Positions 8,031 to 15,548 of a DNA stretch of 50,313 bases are shown here, piece after piece. How positions within the stretch are numbered: the stretch's first letter is position 1; each line of letters opens with the position of its first letter. The position numbers and the translations under genes are program-made. This stretch comes from Gammaproteobacteria bacterium UBA3067 (GTDB lineage Bacteria; Pseudomonadota; Gammaproteobacteria; Pseudomonadales; UBA3067). The notes below the pieces were generated by a model. It was given only the letters and a program-made list of their open reading frames with translations. It was not told the DNA's origin and made no database searches. Location: contig DFBZ01000042.1 in NCBI GenBank assembly GCA_002366835.1, positions 1 to 50,313 of the forward strand, given 5' to 3'.

Positions 8031-9824
8031 ATGGCTCAAGCCATAGAGTTATTCCCAGCGGATATGCGCATTGAGTTGCCTTGGTTGCTTGAGAGGCTAC
8101 TGCGTGAAAGCATTATTAGCGAAGAGGATGTGACCTTGTGTAGGGCCTCCCAAGGAGATCAGAGAGACGACAAGCTCCATCCTATTCAGGTGCTTGCAAG
8201 GCTAAATGTTGATAATTTAAGTAATAAGGGTACAAGCCTGAGTGCTAAGGTGCTAACCACCTGGTTGGCCAGCAAGGCCCAGCAGCCTGAATTTCAAATT
8301 GATCCCCTGAAAATGAATATTCCAGCCATCACTGGGGTGATGTCCTATGCCTTTGCTCAGCGTCACCAGATATTGGCCACAGAAGTAGGGCCGGACTATG
8401 TGGAAATTGGCAGTACACAACCTTTCCTTAAGGCCTGGGAGCCGGATTTAAAGCAAACCCTAAAAGGAAAGGGCATTCGCCGTGTTGTGCTGAACCCTGA
8501 GGACTATGCCCGTTATAGCGTCGAATTTTATAATCTGGCGCGATCAGTCAGTGGCGCCCATAAGCATGAGCAGTCCGGCGGCTCGGGTGCGGCGAACTTT
8601 GAGCAGCTGCTGGAGTTGGGAAAGCTAAGTTCCCTTGAGGCCAATGATCAGCACGTTGTCAGCATTGTGGATTGGCTATTGCAATATGCCTTCGAGCAGC
8701 GGGCCAGTGACATTCATCTTGAGCCACGGCGAGACAGTGGTCGGGTGCGCTTCCGCATTGATGGTGTTCTTCATGATGTTAACGAGTTTCCGGCAAACGT
8801 TATGGTGGCTGTCTCTAGTCGGATCAAAATTCTCGGCCGAATGAATGTTGCTGAAAAACGTCGGCCACAGGATGGCCGTATCAAAACACGTACGCCTGCG
8901 GGCAGCGAAGTAGAGCTGCGTCTGGCAACTCTGCCCACGGCATTTGGCGAAAAACTGGTGATGCGTATTTTTGACCCTGATGTTCTGCTACGAAGTTATC
9001 AGGAAATGGGCCTTAGCCGCGACGACTACCAAAAATGGTTGAACTTGGTGCATCAGACAAGTGGCATTGTGCTGGTGACGGGGCCGACGGGTTCTGGTAA
9101 AACGACAACGCTTTATTCCACCTTAAAGCAACTTGCCACCCCAGAGGTGAACGTGTGTACCGTCGAAGACCCCATTGAAATGGTCGAGCCGAGCTTTAAT
9201 CAGATGCAGGTGCAAAATAATATCGAGCTGGATTTTGCTTCGGGCTTGCGGGCTTTAATGCGCCAAGATCCAGATATTATTATGGTGGGAGAAATCAGGG
9301 ATCTGGAAACGGCTAATATGGCCATTCAAGCAGCGCTAACGGGACACATGGTGATTTCCACCCTGCATACCAATGATGCCCCCGCCGCAGTAACACGGCT
9401 GCTGGATTTGGGCGTGCCGCCTTACTTGGTGGCTTCTACGGTGCTTGGCATTATGGCGCAACGTTTGGTGCGTACTTTTTGTCCCCACTGCAAACAAGAA
9501 GGGCCTCTTAACGAGGAAGCTTGGGCCAGCTTAACCAAGCCCTGGAAATCTGCGCCCCCAGAAAAAGTTTTCCATGCAAAGGGTTGCATTGAGTGCCGGG
9601 AAACCGGCTACTTAGGCCGGTCTGGTGTTTATGAGATTCTTCCCTTCACCGAAACCTTTAAACGGCAAATCGGTCAAAATTGTAATATCGTTAATCTGCG
9701 CAAGCAGGCGTACAAGGAAGGCATGTTATCTCTGCGCTTAAGTGGTGCGCAGAAAGTTGCCGCAGGGTTGACCAGCATAGAGGAAGTTATGCGGGTCGCA
9801 CCGGCCTTTTCGATTCACAACTGA
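8031..9824 (+). CDS. GspE/PilB-type secretion or pilus ATPase, unlinked to other pilus genes
   Basis: The ~597-residue hexameric ATPase has a weak N-terminal domain (1-190), then the conserved core: ASDIHLEP (N2 domain), Walker A GPTGSGKTTT (about 351-360), Asp box VEDPIE, Walker B DPDIIMVGEIRD and His box TGHMVISTLHTND. A tetracysteine zinc motif (CPHC ... CIEC) is typical of GspE/PilB rather than PilT. It should power assembly of a type II secretion pseudopilus or type IV pilus. No pilin, platform or secretin gene is adjacent, so the machine served is not known. Start: AAGGA at 8016-8020 fits ATG 8031 (10 bases) or TTG 8028 (7 bases); I take ATG. The upstream leader is structured (7920-8000). 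Confidence 0.88.
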   Translation: MAQAIELFPADMRIELPWLLERLLRESIISEEDVTLCRASQGDQRDDKLHPIQVLARLNVDNLSNKGTSLSAKVLTTWLASKAQQPEFQIDPLKMNIPAITGVMSYAFAQRHQILATEVGPDYVEIGSTQPFLKAWEPDLKQTLKGKGIRRVVLNPEDYARYSVEFYNLARSVSGAHKHEQSGGSGAANFEQLLELGKLSSLEANDQHVVSIVDWLLQYAFEQRASDIHLEPRRDSGRVRFRIDGVLHDVNEFPANVMVAVSSRIKILGRMNVAEKRRPQDGRIKTRTPAGSEVELRLATLPTAFGEKLVMRIFDPDVLLRSYQEMGLSRDDYQKWLNLVHQTSGIVLVTGPTGSGKTTTLYSTLKQLATPEVNVCTVEDPIEMVEPSFNQMQVQNNIELDFASGLRALMRQDPDIIMVGEIRDLETANMAIQAALTGHMVISTLHTNDAPAAVTRLLDLGVPPYLVASTVLGIMAQRLVRTFCPHCKQEGPLNEEAWASLTKPWKSAPPEKVFHAKGCIECRETGYLGRSGVYEILPFTETFKRQIGQNCNIVNLRKQAYKEGMLSLRLSGAQKVAAGLTSIEEVMRVAPAFSIHN

Positions 9825-9862
9825 TGTGCCTGTAATAAGAATCACGGATAAGAGAAAGAAAG

Positions 9863-10330
9863 ATGTGGCCTGTACTACTGGAGTTTCTGAATGGTTTGAG
9901 CTGCTGGGACTGGTTTGTCTTGGCGCTGCTGCTATTAATTTTAGAGGTGTTTTTCAGCGCCGCATTTTTCCTGTGGTTTGGGATCGCGGCGGGAGTGGTG
10001 GGCATCATCGTATTAATGAGCCCCCATTTAAGCTGGAAAACCCAGTTGACATTTTTTTCCATTGGGGTGGTGGTCAGTATTTTTATGTGGTGGCTTTATT
10101 GTCGCAGTAAAGCCAAATCAATAGCTTGTAGAAGCTTGCAGCCGCATCACCTGGGGCGAGATTACATTGGCCACACCTATTTCTTAACGGAAGCAATTCG
10201 TAGTGGTCGCGGAAAGTTGCTGATAGGTGACGCCCATTGGGTGGTTGAAGGCCCTGACGCCCAGGAAGGAGCATCCGTAAAAGTAGTGGGTTTGAAAGAC
10301 AGTGTGCTGCAGGTGGAAATACTGAAGTGA
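9863..10330 (+). CDS. NfeD-family membrane protein
   Basis: The 155-residue protein has two or three hydrophobic segments in its first 85 residues (WFVLALLLLILEVFFSAAFFLWFGIAAGVVGIIVL, split by polar turns; then FFSIGVVVSIFMWWLYC). A C-terminal OB-fold domain follows (HLGRDYIGHTYFLTEAIRSGRGKLLIGDAHWVV ... GASVKVVGLKDSVLQVEIL), as in the short NfeD proteins. These usually pair with a stomatin/SPFH protein and act in membrane-domain organisation or quality control. The partner gene is absent from both sides here. It lies 38 bases after the ATPase gene on the same strand and may be co-transcribed with it. The start ATG follows GAAAGAAAG, a loose ribosome site. Confidence 0.85.
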   Translation: MWPVLLEFLNGLSCWDWFVLALLLLILEVFFSAAFFLWFGIAAGVVGIIVLMSPHLSWKTQLTFFSIGVVVSIFMWWLYCRSKAKSIACRSLQPHHLGRDYIGHTYFLTEAIRSGRGKLLIGDAHWVVEGPDAQEGASVKVVGLKDSVLQVEILK

Positions 10331-10397
10331 GGCCTTTTGCTCTCAAGCAGTGTCACCTCGGGCGCCAGTTGTTAGCGCCTGAAAATAACCATCGCGC

Positions 10398-10739
10398 TTA
10401 ATAAACAACCTTCACGATTTCATTTGAAAGTTGACTGAAAATGCCATTGGTATCGATTGTTATACCGGCAAGGTAGTAGCTTTTCCCCACCTCCAGGTTA
10501 TTTATCATTAGTACAGTGGGAGCTGAGCCACTTCCATCGCCCCCAACCGTAATACGTTCCGCGCCTGCATAGGGATCTCTCTGGTTTTCTCGGTAATAGA
10601 TAGCGTATTGTTGGATTTCGCCGCTGGTTAAAGTACTACCATCTTCGCGCTCTGTAGGCTCTTGCCAGGCAACTGAAATATTGCCGAGTTGTGTGCTGGC
10701 TTCTACAAAAACGGCGCTTACCCTGGCGTCCGCATTCAT
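10398..10739 (-). CDS. Small fibronectin type III-like protein
   Basis: The 113-residue protein fits one FN3 beta-sandwich: GNISVAWQEPT for strand B with its Trp, YAIYYRE for strand C, VLMINNLEVGKSYYLAGITIDTNG for strands E-F (the classic L-x-G-x-x-Y pattern) and SQLSNEIVKVV as the last strand. FN3 units are usually extracellular spacers in secreted enzymes or adhesins. This copy has no signal peptide and stands alone, so it may be cytoplasmic, exported another way, or a remnant of a longer protein. It begins 2 bases after the stop of a 48-codon frame (10742-10888), with no good ribosome site of its own, which suggests coupled translation. It converges on the NfeD gene. Confidence 0.65.
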   Translation of the reverse strand: MNADARVSAVFVEASTQLGNISVAWQEPTEREDGSTLTSGEIQQYAIYYRENQRDPYAGAERITVGGDGSGSAPTVLMINNLEVGKSYYLAGITIDTNGIFSQLSNEIVKVVY

Positions 10740-10741
10740 AC

Positions 10742-10888
10742 TTATCTGGCACTCTTGTGTAGCGAAACCTGCGCACTGATACTGCTATTGGTTAAAAAGA
10801 TAGCCCTCAGTCGCTTATTAATAAAGTCAAGCTGAGGGTGGGTGTTACGCTTTTTATCCAGTTCGGTATCATCTTCATAACTGCTCAT
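10742..10888 (-). CDS. Possible small protein (48 aa) coupled to the FN3 gene
   Basis: An ATG at 10888 opens a 48-residue frame (starts MSSYEDDTELDKKRNTHPQL, ends VSLHKSAR) that stops 2 bases before the FN3 start. The N-terminal half is charged and the C-terminal half is basic with a short hydrophobic patch (AIFLTNSSI). I do not recognise it. The tight TAA-GT-ATG junction is the main reason to list it. A partial ribosome site (AGGA-type) lies very close to the start, at unfavourable spacing. It also contains an inverted repeat (CCCTCAG 10804-10810 / CTGAGGG 10832-10838) that might instead be a structured leader of the FN3 gene. Confidence 0.35.
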   Translation of the reverse strand: MSSYEDDTELDKKRNTHPQLDFINKRLRAIFLTNSSISAQVSLHKSAR

Positions 10889-11267
10889 CCTATGGTTCGA
10901 TACTCGCCGGTTTCCCTGCCTACAAGACTATTTTGAATACTTGAGTAGTCAGGTTAGATGGGGGTATTCGCTGGAAGTGGGGCATTTTTGGCAAAATGAT
11001 ACGCTGCGTTGAGAGCTGTCGCAGAGTAAGCACTCTGGCGCTTGTGATGGATGTCGCGAATTAAAGGAAAAGCGAAGGGCTGGGTAAAAAACTGGAGCCG
11101 GTGCAGCAAAAGCGGTAGAGTGGTGGGCTTAAATATAACTGAAGGTGGCACCGGGAATCGGGATGTTTCCCAGCTATGGTGGAAGGGGCGAAAGGCGTAG
11201 CGAAGGCGCGACGCCAAAGAATATCAAGGAATGATGCACCTAGCCCTTGTAAAATAAGGTGAAATGA
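10889..11267. other. Gap upstream of ratA without a convincing gene
   Basis: About 380 bases. One 87-codon frame exists on the minus strand (10954-11217), but it is rich in Pro, His and Phe with no recognisable fold, so I leave it out. In Pseudomonas the gene beside ratA is smpB, the tmRNA partner; I searched both strands for its conserved start and core and did not find it, nor tmRNA ends. The stretch should hold the ratA promoter, but no clear -35/-10 pair stands out. Confidence 0.5.
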
Positions 11268-11705
11268 ATGCCAGAGGTAACAAGATCCGTTTTGGTTAGT
11301 TATACGGCGGAGGAAGTTTTTCGGGTTGTTAACGATGTTGAGTCTTACCCCCTATTCGTACCCAGTTGTACAGAGGGTGCGGTACATGAGCAGAGCGAGC
11401 AAGAAATGCTGGCGAGTATCTCTTTTAGGGCCATGGGTTTTACTAAAACCTTAACGACGCGCAATCGAATAACATTCGCTGAACGCATTGAGATATGTTT
11501 TGTGGATGGCCCTTTTACTCATCTATCAGGCAGCTGGGACTTTATCCCCCTAGGTGATCAAGCCAGTAAAGCGGTCTGTACCCTTAGTTTCACCCCTAAA
11601 GGCCGTTATGCAAAACTTGCCGCAAAAACTGCTTTGAGTAAGGCGGCTAATGAAGCCGTTGATCGCTTTCACATGAGAATCGTTCAGCTTTATGGCAAAC
11701 GCTAA
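11268..11705 (+). CDS. ratA: RatA/CoQ10-type START-domain protein
   Basis: The 145-residue protein opens MPEVTRSVLVSYTAEEVFRVVNDVESYPLFVPSC, the signature of the RatA/COQ10 family (SRPBCC helix-grip fold, E. coli YfjG). It continues with FTKTLTTRNRI and GSWDFIPLG. Family members were first described as a toxin that blocks 70S ribosome formation, while homology to COQ10 points to ubiquinone binding in respiration; the sequence cannot decide between them. The length is normal. It overlaps rnfH by 14 bases, the standard pairing in gammaproteobacteria. Start ATG 11268 follows AAGGTG about 9 bases upstream. Confidence 0.93.
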   Translation: MPEVTRSVLVSYTAEEVFRVVNDVESYPLFVPSCTEGAVHEQSEQEMLASISFRAMGFTKTLTTRNRITFAERIEICFVDGPFTHLSGSWDFIPLGDQASKAVCTLSFTPKGRYAKLAAKTALSKAANEAVDRFHMRIVQLYGKR

Positions 11706-12003
11706 GACCATTCAAATAGAAGTTGCTTATGCGACCGCTGTACGACAGCTGATTCTGCCGCTTCGGGTAGATGAAGGTTGCACGATGGAGGAAGCCGTGA
11801 AGTCATCTGGAATCTGCGAAGCTTTCCCCGAGATTGATATGGGAAATTTAAGCTTGGGCATATTTGGAAAGGTCGAAAAAACACCCGAAAGCAGGGTGCT
11901 CAAAGCGGGTGATCGGATAGAGATTTACCGCCCCTTGGTCGCCGATCCGAAAGAAGCAAGAAAGCGGCGCGCCGAGAAGCTCAAAGCTGGAAAAGAAAGC
12001 TGA
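11692..12003 (+). CDS. rnfH: RnfH-family ubiquitin-like protein (RatB)
   Basis: The 103-residue protein has the beta-grasp pattern of the RnfH/YfjF family: IQIEVAYATAVRQLILPLRVDEGCTMEEAVKSSGI, then LSLGIFGKVEKTPESRVLKAGDRIEIYRPLVADPKEARKRRAEK. The family is conserved but its role is unsettled. It overlaps ratA by 14 bases, so its translation is likely coupled. Its TGA stop (12001-12003) abuts the stop of bamE on the other strand (12004-12006), forming the palindrome TGATCA with no spacer. Confidence 0.92.
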   Translation: MANAKTIQIEVAYATAVRQLILPLRVDEGCTMEEAVKSSGICEAFPEIDMGNLSLGIFGKVEKTPESRVLKAGDRIEIYRPLVADPKEARKRRAEKLKAGKES

Positions 12004-12369
12004 TCAGCTACTTGAGGCTTCCTTTGTCGGTGTGGTGTCTGCCGGTTCTGGAATGGGAGTTTCAATTCTCTGCAGCACGCCTTGCTCAAAAAATAGCCGC
12101 AGGTGTTTCTTTTGCACCTCACCCTTGCCCGGCTTGAAGCTATAAACATAATCCCAGCGGTCTGCATGGAAAATATCCTGAATCATCGGTGAGCCCAAGA
12201 GGTACTTAACTTGGCGTTCCGTCATGCCGAGTTTGATTTGTTTTATTTGCTCCTTATCAAATTTATTACCTTGGGCGATATCAATTTTATAAGGCTCTGG
12301 AAACAGGCCGCAGCTACTGAGCAGTGTGGCGGAAACGAAAATAAGAACTATTCTGATTTGGCGTAACAA
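12004..12369 (-). CDS. bamE: Outer-membrane assembly lipoprotein BamE
   Basis: The 121-residue lipoprotein has a signal peptide and lipobox LSSC-G (Cys20), then YKIDIAQGNKFDKEQIKQIKLGMTERQVKYLLGSPMIQDIFHADRWDYVYSF, the SmpA/OmlA domain. BamE is a periplasm-facing accessory of the BAM complex that folds beta-barrel proteins into the outer membrane. The tail (after QRIETPIPEP) is low-complexity. It is divergent from fur, as in Pseudomonas, and convergent with rnfH with no intergenic bases between the stops. Confidence 0.95.
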   Translation of the reverse strand: MLRQIRIVLIFVSATLLSSCGLFPEPYKIDIAQGNKFDKEQIKQIKLGMTERQVKYLLGSPMIQDIFHADRWDYVYSFKPGKGEVQKKHLRLFFEQGVLQRIETPIPEPADTTPTKEASSS

Positions 12370-12385
12370 GGTAGAATTCCAATTA

Positions 12386-12413
12386 TTGTGGCATCGAATA
12401 TACGCAATAATAC
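12386..12413 (+). promoter_or_regulatory. Possible fur promoter
   Basis: TTGTGG (12386-12391), 16 bases, TAATAC (12408-12413) lies 39 bases before the fur start in the bamE-fur divergent gap. The match to the sigma-70 consensus is moderate. I see no obvious 19-base Fur box in the gap. Confidence 0.3.
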
Positions 12414-12452
12414 TCCATAAGCTCCATTGTCGCTAAGAGGAATTTGATTAGC

Positions 12453-12884
12453 ATGTCTATCCCCAAAGAGGATCTAAAAAAAGCAGGCTTGAAAGTTACC
12501 CTGCCGCGAGTCAAGGTGCTGCAAGCTTTGCGCGACACGGAGGATAGGCATCATAGCGCTGAAGATGTGTATAAATTACTTCTGGAGACAGGAGAAGACG
12601 TGGGGCTAGCCACGGTTTATCGTGTGTTGACCCAGTTCGAAACCGCCGGCTTGGTGGTACGTCATCACTTTGAAGGTGGGCATTCGGTTTTTGAGCTTGC
12701 TGAAGAGCACCACCATGACCATATTGTATGTGTGAGCTGCGGCAAAGTAGAAGAGTTTCATGACGAATTTATAGAACAGCGGCAGCGTGAAGTGGCTAAA
12801 GGTATGGGTTATACCTTAAAAAACCACAGTCATTATTTATACGGTGAGTGCGCAGACTGCCAGAAAAGCCTCAGCTCTACCTGA
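12453..12884 (+). CDS. fur: Ferric uptake regulator Fur
   Basis: The 143-residue protein reads MSIPKEDLKKAGLKVTLPR at its start, then the winged-helix recognition region (GLATVYRVLTQFETAGLV). The metal sites are HHHDH (86-90) with nearby residues, and the structural zinc cysteines C93-x-x-C96 and C133-x-x-C136. Fur represses iron-uptake genes when loaded with Fe(II). Start: an in-frame TTG at 12444 lies only 3 bases from the AGAGG site, while ATG 12453 gives the family's normal N-terminus, so I choose ATG. It is convergent with recN; their stops share one hairpin. Confidence 0.96.
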   Translation: MSIPKEDLKKAGLKVTLPRVKVLQALRDTEDRHHSAEDVYKLLLETGEDVGLATVYRVLTQFETAGLVVRHHFEGGHSVFELAEEHHHDHIVCVSCGKVEEFHDEFIEQRQREVAKGMGYTLKNHSHYLYGECADCQKSLSST

Positions 12885-12888
12885 GGCT
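12867..12888. terminator. Hairpin shared by the fur and recN stop codons
   Basis: A perfect 8-bp stem, AGCCTCAG (12867-12874) with CTGAGGCT (12881-12888) and a 6-base loop, covers the last codons of fur and the end of recN. On the minus strand it is followed by TTTT (complement of 12863-12866), so it is a plausible intrinsic terminator for recN lying inside the fur coding sequence. On the plus strand no U-run follows. Confidence 0.55.
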
Positions 12889-14548
12889 AGGTCCCGAGCA
12901 TCGCTTTGGCATGCTCCAGCGATTCAGGCGAAGCGGCACCTCCCCCAAGCATACGAGCTATTTCGCTGACTTTTCCGTCCCCATTCAGCTTGATAACTTC
13001 TGTGCGAATGTTGCTACCCTCGCTTACTTTTCGTACGCTGTAATGGTGGTGCGCTTGGGAGGCAACCTGCGCTTGGTGGGTGACGCAAAGCACTTGTGCG
13101 CTGTGCCCCAGCTTCCGTAACATTTGCCCAACGACATTTGCTGTTGAGCCCCCTATTCCCACATCCACTTCATCAAAAATCAGTGTTGGCGTGGCGTACT
13201 TTTCGGCACAAATAGCCTGGATTGCTAGGCTGATACGGGATAGCTCTCCACCAGAGGCGACTTTGCTCAGTGCTTTTGGAGGTTGTCCGGGGTTGGTGGA
13301 GACGAGAAACTCCACCTGTTCGTAACCATGGGCACTGGCTTGTTCGTGTTGCTTATTTATACTGACAGCGAGTGCTGCACCGGCCATGCCTAGTTCTGTC
13401 AGGCGCTTATTGATGGCGTGCTCAAGTTGTACGGCAAATTTAGTGCGAACCTTGCTGATTTTTTGCGCCAGCTTATGGTAACGAACTTGTTGATTCCGCT
13501 CTTCATCCATCAAAGATTGTATGCGAGCATCACAGCCGCTTAGCTCTTTAAGCTCTTGTTTTAAATCAAGATGGAGGCTTCTAAGCTCTTGCACAGGCAG
13601 GCGATGTTTGCGAGCGAGTTGGTGGCATAGGCCGATGCGTTCATCTAGGAGTTGTAAGCGCTCGGGGTTGTTTTCTAGGTTTGACAGGTAGTCGTCGAGG
13701 TCGTAAGTGGCTTCTTCAAGTTGAACGCTGATGGATTCAAGTAGCCCCTGTAAAGTAGCGAGACTGGTATCGCCAGGGGGGATATTATTTAGCTCGCGCT
13801 TGGCAGAATGGAGAAGTTGTTGGACATTACCCTGCTCATTCTCCTTGAGAAATTGCAGTGCGCTATGGCTGCTTTGTTGAATCTGCTCCACATTGGCAAG
13901 GCGTCGATGTTCCTGTTCCATCTGGTTTAGCTCCCCCTCCTGTAAGGCCAGCTCATCGAGTTCTTTTACGTGGTAACTTAGCAGCTCGTGGCGCTCAGTG
14001 AATTGGCGGGATTTTTCTTTTAACTCTTGGAGTGCAAATTTACTGCCCTGCCACTCTTTGAATCGCTGCTTTAGTTTAAGGACCTGGGCTTGAAGCGATG
14101 CAAAATGATCCAGTAGGTTGCGCTGTGTATCGCGTTGCAATAAGGTTTGATGTTCATGTTGACCGTGTATATTCACCAGAAATTCAGATAAAGCTTTGAG
14201 AGACTGGGCTGTTGTTGGTGTGCCATTGATATAAGCACGAGATCGCCCTTCTGCACCGATGGTGCGACGTAAAATACATTCCCCGTCTCGATCCAGCTCA
14301 TGCGCCTCAAGCCAGTTTTGTGCGTCTGGGTTTGTGCTACAGTCGAATGTCGCCACCACTTCGGCGCGTTTTTCTCCATGGCGCACGATGCCTGGGTCTG
14401 TTCTGTCTCCTAAAGCAAGTGCCAGTGCATCCACCATGATGGATTTGCCCGCACCGGTTTCTCCGGTAATAACGGTAAGCCCTTCTGTATAGTTCAGCTC
14501 CAGGCTTTTTACGATGGCAAAATCGCTGATTTTAAGTTGGGTTAACAT
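12887..14548 (-). CDS. recN: DNA repair protein RecN
   Basis: The 553-residue SMC-like ATPase has Walker A GETGAGKS (about 29-36), long coiled-coil segments (about 160-360), the signature ASGGELSRISLA and Walker B LIFDEVDVGIGG. RecN acts early in double-strand-break repair and works with RecA. The open frame extends 53 codons further upstream to 14707, but MLTQLKISDFAIVKSLEL is the normal N-terminus, and AAGGATA lies at good distance before ATG 14548, so I use that start. It is convergent with fur and divergent from grpE, as in Pseudomonas. An SOS box was not obvious in the upstream gap. Confidence 0.95.
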   Translation of the reverse strand: MLTQLKISDFAIVKSLELNYTEGLTVITGETGAGKSIMVDALALALGDRTDPGIVRHGEKRAEVVATFDCSTNPDAQNWLEAHELDRDGECILRRTIGAEGRSRAYINGTPTTAQSLKALSEFLVNIHGQHEHQTLLQRDTQRNLLDHFASLQAQVLKLKQRFKEWQGSKFALQELKEKSRQFTERHELLSYHVKELDELALQEGELNQMEQEHRRLANVEQIQQSSHSALQFLKENEQGNVQQLLHSAKRELNNIPPGDTSLATLQGLLESISVQLEEATYDLDDYLSNLENNPERLQLLDERIGLCHQLARKHRLPVQELRSLHLDLKQELKELSGCDARIQSLMDEERNQQVRYHKLAQKISKVRTKFAVQLEHAINKRLTELGMAGAALAVSINKQHEQASAHGYEQVEFLVSTNPGQPPKALSKVASGGELSRISLAIQAICAEKYATPTLIFDEVDVGIGGSTANVVGQMLRKLGHSAQVLCVTHQAQVASQAHHHYSVRKVSEGSNIRTEVIKLNGDGKVSEIARMLGGGAASPESLEHAKAMLGT

Positions 14549-14723
14549 GCTTATCCTTGCTGCGTCGCCTCTTGAGCTGGGAATTATTTGATATTCTGTC
14601 ATTAAAATAAATAGAATTTTTTCATTTTGTATTATGCCTTCCCCTTCCTTAGTCTCTGAATTACCCCAATGAACGTGACAGGCTTCCCTGAAAGATCCCC
14701 GCAGCAAAAATTCTCAGCACGGC

Positions 14724-14752
14724 CTTGAATCAGTTTTCTTAATCCCCATATT
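14724..14752 (+). promoter_or_regulatory. Heat-shock (sigma-32) promoter of grpE
   Basis: CTTGAA (14724-14729), a 14-base spacer and CCCCATATT (14744-14752) match the sigma-32 consensus almost perfectly. It lies 68 bases before grpE and should drive the grpE-dnaK-dnaJ set on heat or protein-folding stress. Confidence 0.85.
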
Positions 14753-14820
14753 GTCCGCACTGTAATTATTTACCCAGTCAGGCCTGCTGGCTGAATGTTT
14801 GATTAAGCGGGAAATTTAAT

Positions 14821-15393
14821 ATGACAAGTGAAGAAAAAGGTAGTGCAGAGCTGGAAGATGTTGCGGCAGCAGAAGATCAAATGGTGGATGAAAGCACAGA
14901 GCTGCCTGCTGACGACATCGAGTCCTTGAAAGCAAGGCTTCTAGTGCTTGAAGAACAAGTTGACGATCAAAAAGAAACGGTTCTGCGTGCAAAAGCAGAA
15001 GAGCAGAATATCAAGCGCCGTGCTGACAACGACGTCTCTAATGCGCGCAAGTTTGCCTTAGAACGTTTCGCAAATGATTTGCTTCCCGTTATCGATAGCC
15101 TTGAGCGTGGGCTTGCAATCGCTGTTGATGAGGAGAATGAGCAAGTTAAAGCCTACAAGGAAGGCGTCGTGCTTACCTTGAAAATGTTTGAGGATGTGCT
15201 GGTCAAGCACAACCTTGAAGTGGTGAGTCCAGAAGGTGAGCCCTTCGACCCCGCGCTGCACCAAGCTATGTCCATGCAGGAGAGTGGTGACTGCGAACCG
15301 AATACCGTAATGGCCGTTATGCAAAAGGGATACACCTTAAGCGGACGCCTGGTGCGCCCTGCCATGGTGGTAGTGTCCAAGGCCCCAGCGTAA
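14821..15393 (+). CDS. grpE: Nucleotide exchange factor GrpE
   Basis: The 190-residue protein has an acidic disordered start, a long helix with heptad character (LKARLLVLEEQVDDQKETVLRAKAEEQNIKRR), the GrpE core NARKFALERFANDLLPVIDSLERGL, and the beta-wing signature (FDPALHQAMSMQ, VMQKGYTLSGRLVRPAMVVVSK). It dimerises and releases ADP from DnaK. Start ATG 14821 follows GCGGGAAATTTAAT, a modest ribosome site. It is the first gene of the heat-shock cluster, behind a near-consensus sigma-32 promoter. Confidence 0.95.
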   Translation: MTSEEKGSAELEDVAAAEDQMVDESTELPADDIESLKARLLVLEEQVDDQKETVLRAKAEEQNIKRRADNDVSNARKFALERFANDLLPVIDSLERGLAIAVDEENEQVKAYKEGVVLTLKMFEDVLVKHNLEVVSPEGEPFDPALHQAMSMQESGDCEPNTVMAVMQKGYTLSGRLVRPAMVVVSKAPA

Positions 15394-15439
15394 TCTAGCT
15401 TAGAGGCCTTTATAAGAAAGAAAAAATGCCCTGTATCGT

Positions 15440-15467
15440 CTTGAAAGAGCGGTATTCGGCGCAATAT
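15440..15467 (+). promoter_or_regulatory. Second heat-shock-like promoter, before dnaK
   Basis: CTTGAA (15440-15445), 14 bases, CGCAATAT (15460-15467) resembles sigma-32 promoters, with a perfect -35 and a 6/8 match to CCCCATAT. It lies in the grpE-dnaK gap, 82 bases before dnaK, and would allow extra dnaK expression independent of grpE. Confidence 0.55.
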
Positions 15468-15548
15468 CTAATTCAAACAGACTTAACGACCCACTTTTGC
15501 AATGCAGCAATGATGGGGCTCAAGAATTGAAATTTGGAGAACTATAGA

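Noticed and set aside
10880..10920. TGGTTCGATACTCGCCGG patch resembling a tRNA T-arm or tmRNA start
   Set aside because: The stems do not pair, there is no acceptor or CCA end, and the rest of tmRNA is not nearby.
10954..11217. 87-codon minus-strand frame as smpB or a new gene
   Set aside because: Sequence does not match SmpB and is Pro/His/Phe-rich without a plausible fold.
13672..13682. CTAGGTTTGAC in recN as a third copy of the MITE-like repeat
   Set aside because: Only about eight bases match the terminus, inside conserved coding sequence; no body of the element is present.
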